Assembly: GCA_910588945.1 (NCBI GenBank)
Contig: CAJUSF010000041.1
Location: 60,644 to 124,643 of the forward strand
Source of the DNA: an uncultured Eggerthellaceae bacterium
GTDB taxonomy: Bacteria > Actinomycetota > Coriobacteriia > Coriobacteriales > Eggerthellaceae
Reading direction: 5' to 3'
Length of the DNA stretch: 64,000 bases
Shown here: piece after piece, positions 61,101 through 64,000 of the stretch
Numbering within the stretch: position 1 is the stretch's first letter
How the letters are laid out: each line of letters starts with the position of its first letter
Made by a program: the position numbers and the translations under genes
Notes under the pieces: generated by a model
Seen by the model: the letters and a program-made list of their open reading frames with translations, nothing else
The model's database searches: none
What the model was told of the DNA's origin: nothing

Positions 61101-61845
61101 GGGTCATGTCCTCTAACGAATAGAGAAGAGACGCATTGTCAGAATCTGCCGATGCACGGTTGCTTAGCTCGACGACATCAACGGTCTTGTCGGAGGTATC
61201 ATCAAGAGCCGCCTTCAGCTCGTCGGAAAGATCTTCATACGGAAGACCCCCCCCCATGAGGCTTTTTTCGGTTTCGACAGCTTCTTCAGAGTCAAGCAGG
61301 GCCGCAGGAACCGACGGTTTCGCGCGATCGTTGAATACCGAAGTGAGGCTGACGCTCTCCACCTCATAGCCCTGCGCAGCAACGATGCCAAATACAAACG
61401 GATTCGCAGCAGAAACGCCTTGAGGATCGACCTCGATTGCACGAGTGACGATATCTCCGTCATAGAGAATCTGGGTTTGATCAGATCCCTCTACCTTGAA
61501 GTCCACCACACCGTTGATCAGCACCGTAGGAACTGGCGCTGTCTCCTCGGCATCTTCTTCACCCTCTTCACCGAGCTCATCATCTACAGCCTGATCCGAC
61601 AATGTGGATTCATTGTCATCGGATGTCGCCTCGTCCTCGAGAGCCTCCTCCGACGACTGATCCTGTGCGGTCTCGTCAGACGGTTCCTCGGTCTGCACGA
61701 TTTGATCCTCGAGATCTTTTCCCGATTCGCTCGTGCCATACGCGATCCCCGTGAATGTGAAGATGACCGTAAGAACAAGAAGTAATGTGAAGAGCTTCCC
61801 TTTTCTCGTCTTCATGATTTCCGCAACCTTCTCCGCATAACTCAT
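58117..61845 (-). CDS. Giant surface protein, beta-helix repeats and pilin-like C-terminus
   Basis: A 1242-residue protein with a signal/anchor helix at about 18-36, an acidic stretch (40-110), and a beta-rich head. A central region of about 400-800 has repeated Gly-rich turns such as GGGIYTKSTKGSM, GGGIYHMQGKLNLGG and GGSGGGLLMASQG, as in right-handed beta-helix adhesins. The C-terminus has a SpaA/prealbumin-like fold (FGSLNINKMFDNAIEQDKAG) and DGNGS-type linker ending PDEE, with no LPxTG. First gene of the surface operon; likely an adhesin. Confidence 0.8.
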   Translation of the reverse strand: MSYAEKVAEIMKTRKGKLFTLLLVLTVIFTFTGIAYGTSESGKDLEDQIVQTEEPSDETAQDQSSEEALEDEATSDDNESTLSDQAVDDELGEEGEEDAEETAPVPTVLINGVVDFKVEGSDQTQILYDGDIVTRAIEVDPQGVSAANPFVFGIVAAQGYEVESVSLTSVFNDRAKPSVPAALLDSEEAVETEKSLMGGGLPYEDLSDELKAALDDTSDKTVDVVELSNRASADSDNASLLYSLEDMTLFAGRDVTITIKTKEVQYDAWYKVVDAFAAGNSVKLTHDLVAGEDPQIEGATPEQIERNKQPAVVKEGSNVTLDLNGHSVESKFNGSDALISATGTGTTLTITDPNSDPIYGGNGKLQAPADEAGRSAIWDNASRTLTYYVTDTLALGESSVETCLVETVKAPDNAGMISGGSSTLVAGTNGSTINIKGGIFNVNAKAINVAGSTFEMTGGYIVGCSVTGDNGAAINAANSAVTIAGSAVIAGNKVEAPNAGAYTGGNGGGIALFATEGSMEATVGGKAIIAGNIAKCANTTDAYNRPTNGLGGGIYTKSTKGSMTLNIGGDAVISGNTASFDGGGIYHMQGKLNLGGSAYITNNVAEKGQDIAESNGSAYPVHYGGGGIFSLDLVNINGAVKVTSNKAGGSGGGLLMASQGNQVTAVLKMDSGYFAGNLAITNEGGAMCLTTKGADKNGSYIYSGYITNNKTTTSVDYGGGGVFVTSNGGELYVYNPLVTSNTAEGSGGGVAACQNGIVISSDAAIFDNIANGKSVPVNHPIGGQWPSELGFAQEKNYVNGKYAASDFYGAKESTIFNDMLSIGEGVGTYNWKGFMSGSGYRYVMETNALSPNQNFVIKKSKDDSTVLSGILKGAWIPDGRDVAGLTVDGAIFGGMNDDEAKALLDDIFKNGMLVKIGSEYKTLTAKYDDNFADDPYRNAYVHNDDGTWTISTYIESIEYGEYKYGGNLYNADGSVNTSDWERFGDIDITTSTDSGKYEIFKIKDFPINKEINGEMKAGYAEATRMMGLTAFPSEDDKKNAKAAARLIISGNYSAANGGGIAVNGKTTIGRDPKYPDEPGPDPEPKFGSLNINKMFDNAIEQDKAGKATVLFKVSGYLNEHYYHADPANPYYSDIIEINFDVDENGKIDTNSVLLDNLPVGAFFVIEEIVDSGFNTEAVGDTVKTITIVAGDNGTVNNVVEFHNVYDPDKPYNDSIQNDWSKNMTKPDDQGGEGNGSGTPDEE

Positions 61846-62271
61846 AGGCGAACACCACCTTCTGAAACCGGCCGCTCCCCTGTGACCGATCTACGATCGC
61901 TCCTTCTCATCCTGCGATCGATTTCCCAGCACTACATAATGCCTTTACACATACTTACGCACCCGTTTCGCTCGGTTGCGAGACAGGTGCTCCTACTGCA
62001 TTTATTTTGCGTTTCTCTTAACAGTGCGGAACATCGAACTCCATAAACTTCGACCTAGATTCCCGAGTTTTTCCTGTATAAGGCTAATCTTCAGGAAAAG
62101 ATCGATGCTGTGTCGTCACTTCGACCCGCAACTATACGTTCTTGTTTCCCTATTCTTACAAAAGGACAACAATATGCAAGATATTAGATGCAAATGTGAA
62201 GATTTTACATAAAAAAAGTATAAATACCGAATGTCGCCCAATCAATGCGCGATCCACAAGCCGCAAACAGA
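61846..62271. other. 426-base intergenic region upstream of the surface operon
   Basis: No coding frame with support is seen. It must contain the promoter of the surface operon (minus strand). A stem with GCACC/GGGTGC arms lies at about 61970-62000, and an AT-rich block follows at 62155-62230. No recognised riboswitch is seen. Confidence 0.5.
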
Positions 62272-62769
62272 TCAGTAACCCAACCATGATAACAAGCCGA
62301 TGCACCCGGCATGGATATCATCGTACGTGGCATCAAAATCGCCTGTATACCACGGATCGGCCACATCGCGCTCAACACCTGCGAATTCGAGCATCTTGTA
62401 GACTTTGCCGTCCGGATCGCTTCCGAATATGCGCCCCATATCGCGCATATTCTCCGAGTCCATCCCGATAAAAAGATCAAAATCATCATAGTCAGCACTG
62501 CGAAGGCGCTTCGCCGTCTTGCCTTCGACAGAAATCCCTTCCTCGGCAAGTCGCTTTCTCGTGCCTGGATAGACGGGATTGCCGAGCTCCTCACTCGTTG
62601 TAGCTGCCGACTCAATCGCGAAGTGATCGGCAATGCCGCGCTTTTCCACCATGTCCTTCAGCAGGAATTCCGCCATAGGCGAACGGCAGATATTGCCATG
62701 ACAGACAAACATCACGCGTACAGGGCGCGCCGCTGAACCCTGTGCAGACCTTTGTACGGAATCTCTCAT
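62272..62769 (-). CDS. Low-molecular-weight protein-tyrosine phosphatase
   Basis: A 165-residue enzyme. The active loop is VCHGNICRSPMAEF (C-x5-R-S), with the general-acid DPWYTGDFDATYDD near the C-terminus. It dephosphorylates protein tyrosine, often on capsule regulators. The start is ATG 62769, four bases after the nfo stop; the two overlap in transcription. Confidence 0.9.
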   Translation of the reverse strand: MRDSVQRSAQGSAARPVRVMFVCHGNICRSPMAEFLLKDMVEKRGIADHFAIESAATTSEELGNPVYPGTRKRLAEEGISVEGKTAKRLRSADYDDFDLFIGMDSENMRDMGRIFGSDPDGKVYKMLEFAGVERDVADPWYTGDFDATYDDIHAGCIGLLSWLGY

Positions 62770-62772
62770 CGC

Positions 62773-63615
62773 TTACTCCTTTTCGCGCTTCGATCTTATA
62801 AGGGATATTTCCTCGGCGTACCCGACAAGTTCATTATGCGGTGTCTCCAAGAAAAACGGCAGTTCGCAAAGTGCGGGATGCTCGGTCACAGCCACAAGCG
62901 CATCAAGCCCGATCTGACCGCCGCCAATCACCTCATGCCTATCTTTGTGAGATGCAAGCGGATTCTTCGAATCGTTCAGATGAATGGCTTTCAAGCGATC
63001 GAGCCCGATCACCTTGTCAAAATCCTCAAGCACTTCATCAAGCGAATCTACGATATCGTAACCGCCGTCCCAGATGTGGCAGGTATCTAAGCAGACGCCG
63101 ACATGTTCGCTGAGATCAACACGTTCGATTATCTGCGCGAGCTCCTCAAACTTACCGCCGATCTCCGAACCTTTCCCAGCCATGGTCTCAAGCAGTAGCG
63201 TTGTAGTCTGCTCCGGCAGTAACACCTGATCGAGCGCCTCAGCGATGAGCTCGATGCCCTTATCGACTCCCTGACCCACATGCGCGCCGGGATGCATGTT
63301 ATACATCTGATTCGGAGTGTTCTCCATACGCATCAGGTCATCCGCAAGCGTCTGTATGGCGAACTCGCGCGTCTCTGGCTTTGCGGATGCCGGATTAAGA
63401 GTGTAAGGCGCATGCGCAAGAATGGTGTTTATACCTGCTTCTTCGGCCAGCCTGTTGAAGGCCGCAATGTCTGCAGGATCTATATCTTTAGCCTTGCCGC
63501 CACGAGGGTTTCGCGTGAAGAACTGGAATGTGTTGGCTCCGATCGATGCCGCCTCGCGCGCCATGTTCTCATAGCCTTTTGAGCACGAAAGATGGCAGCC
63601 GATAGTGAACGTCAT
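62773..63615 (-). CDS. nfo: Endonuclease IV (AP endonuclease)
   Basis: A 280-residue TIM-barrel DNA repair enzyme starting [18 protein letters not shown] behind GGAGG. Zinc ligands are visible in [53 protein letters not shown] and the final FFLETPHNE. It cuts at abasic sites. Co-directional with the phosphatase. Confidence 0.93.
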   Translation of the reverse strand: MTFTIGCHLSCSKGYENMAREAASIGANTFQFFTRNPRGGKAKDIDPADIAAFNRLAEEAGINTILAHAPYTLNPASAKPETREFAIQTLADDLMRMENTPNQMYNMHPGAHVGQGVDKGIELIAEALDQVLLPEQTTTLLLETMAGKGSEIGGKFEELAQIIERVDLSEHVGVCLDTCHIWDGGYDIVDSLDEVLEDFDKVIGLDRLKAIHLNDSKNPLASHKDRHEVIGGGQIGLDALVAVTEHPALCELPFFLETPHNELVGYAEEISLIRSKREKE

Positions 63616-63712
63616 TTTTCCTCCGCTAAGCATTCTGACGGGATACATTGATTTTATCGCATTGAAGACATCGATACCCGCACCCTGATGTTGCTATTTC
63701 GCAAAAATCATG

Positions 63713-63735
63713 AACCACCCTTCAAAAGGGTGGTT
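63713..63735. repeat. End palindrome of an IS200/IS605-type element
   Basis: AACCACCC (63713-63720) pairs with GGGTGGTT (63728-63735) across a TTCAAAA loop. Subterminal hairpins of this kind mark the ends of IS200/IS605 elements, and the position is beyond the transposase stop at 63879. Further small hairpins (GGCAGCG/CGCTGCC, AAGCCG/CGGCTT) fill the gap. Confidence 0.6.
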
Positions 63736-63878
63736 TACTCTAGGCCTATAAGGCCAAGGTTTACCGGCAGCGCCTAAAGACGCTGCCTTTCACTTCGTTT
63801 CAGTCGTATCGCCTTTGACTCGTAGCAAGCCGCACAAAGCGGCTTTTGTATTACTGGGATACCCCTAAAGGGGCCCTT

Positions 63879-64000
63879 CTATCTTTTCTTGAATGGATCT
63901 TCATACTCTTTGACGCTTAGTTTATCCAGTGCGATATCGTGGGCTTCCTGCTCTCTTATATATTTGGCAATCGTGGCTTCGTTTAGCCCGACAGTCGATA
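63879..64000 (-). CDS. IS200-type transposase TnpA, C-terminal part
   Basis: The minus strand reads STVGLNEATIAKYIREQEAH and then DIALDKLSVKEYEDPFKKR to the stop, like the C-terminal helix of IS200/IS605 Y1 transposases, which carry the catalytic tyrosine in YIREQ. The rest lies outside the window. The small size of the visible part limits the call. Confidence 0.65.
   Translation of the reverse strand, partial: STVGLNEATIAKYIREQEAHDIALDKLSVKEYEDPFKKR

Noticed and set aside
61970..62000. Hairpin upstream of the surface operon considered as a cyclic-di-GMP riboswitch
   Set aside because: The conserved GEMM core and second stem are not present; only a simple stem is seen.

Overview
The window looks like a chromosomal segment of an anaerobic actinobacterium of the class Coriobacteriia. 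Supporting signs are an [FeFe] hydrogenase with a GltD-like flavoprotein partner, a class III (oxygen-sensitive) ribonucleotide reductase, a SipW/TasA-like surface operon with an LPQTG protein, and family-typical gene versions such as an FtsH with a long disordered tail and a folP-folK fusion. GC looks close to 50% by eye. That is low for Eggerthellales and would fit a Cryptobacterium-like organism, but the genus is an inference I could not test.

Layout. 1-15.4 kb: an MFS-transporter remnant, a universal stress protein and an amidohydrolase; then the nrdD-mscS-nrdG cluster with tandem NrdR-type boxes; a zinc-ligand-less homocysteine methyltransferase homologue; an ABC importer with fused permease and ATPase; the hydrogenase pair; an AEC-transporter remnant; and a 94-residue stand-alone glycyl-radical domain nearly identical to the NrdD C-terminus. 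15.4-25.5 kb: a type II-A CRISPR-Cas locus (csn2, cas2, cas1, cas9 on the minus strand, tracrRNA divergent on the plus strand). Distal to the compact six-repeat array lie five further single CRISPR repeats. Four DNA segments of 0.36-1.45 kb sit between successive repeats. They carry an XRE-type membrane regulator, a very AT-rich SMI1/KNR4 immunity-type gene, a possible second immunity-type gene, and a type I toxin-antitoxin-like module. This repeat-flanked cassette arrangement is the most unusual feature of the window.

25.6-43 kb: tRNAs, a divergent polyphosphate module (ppk1 and a tandem-domain PPK2), shikimate kinase, ispE-tadA, citrate synthase, a tRNA-Arg with a duplicated 3' end, corA and an NhaC-type antiporter. 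42.6-53.8 kb: a minus-strand housekeeping run (hpt, ftsH, folP-folK, birA, bioY, trmL, and tilS, maf, ferritin, an rRNA methyltransferase). 53.8-61.8 kb: a surface-protein operon made of a 1242-residue beta-helix-like protein, small secreted TasA-type proteins, an LPQTG-anchored protein, a MucBP-like protein and the SipW-type signal peptidase. 62.3-64 kb: a low-molecular-weight phosphatase, endonuclease IV, and the end of an IS200/IS605-type element cut by the window edge.

How the parts fit. Fermentative redox (hydrogenase, class III RNR), polyphosphate energy storage, and cofactor and tRNA maintenance form the core. The accessory content is concentrated in the CRISPR region, the tRNA-Arg duplication, the surface operon and the IS end.
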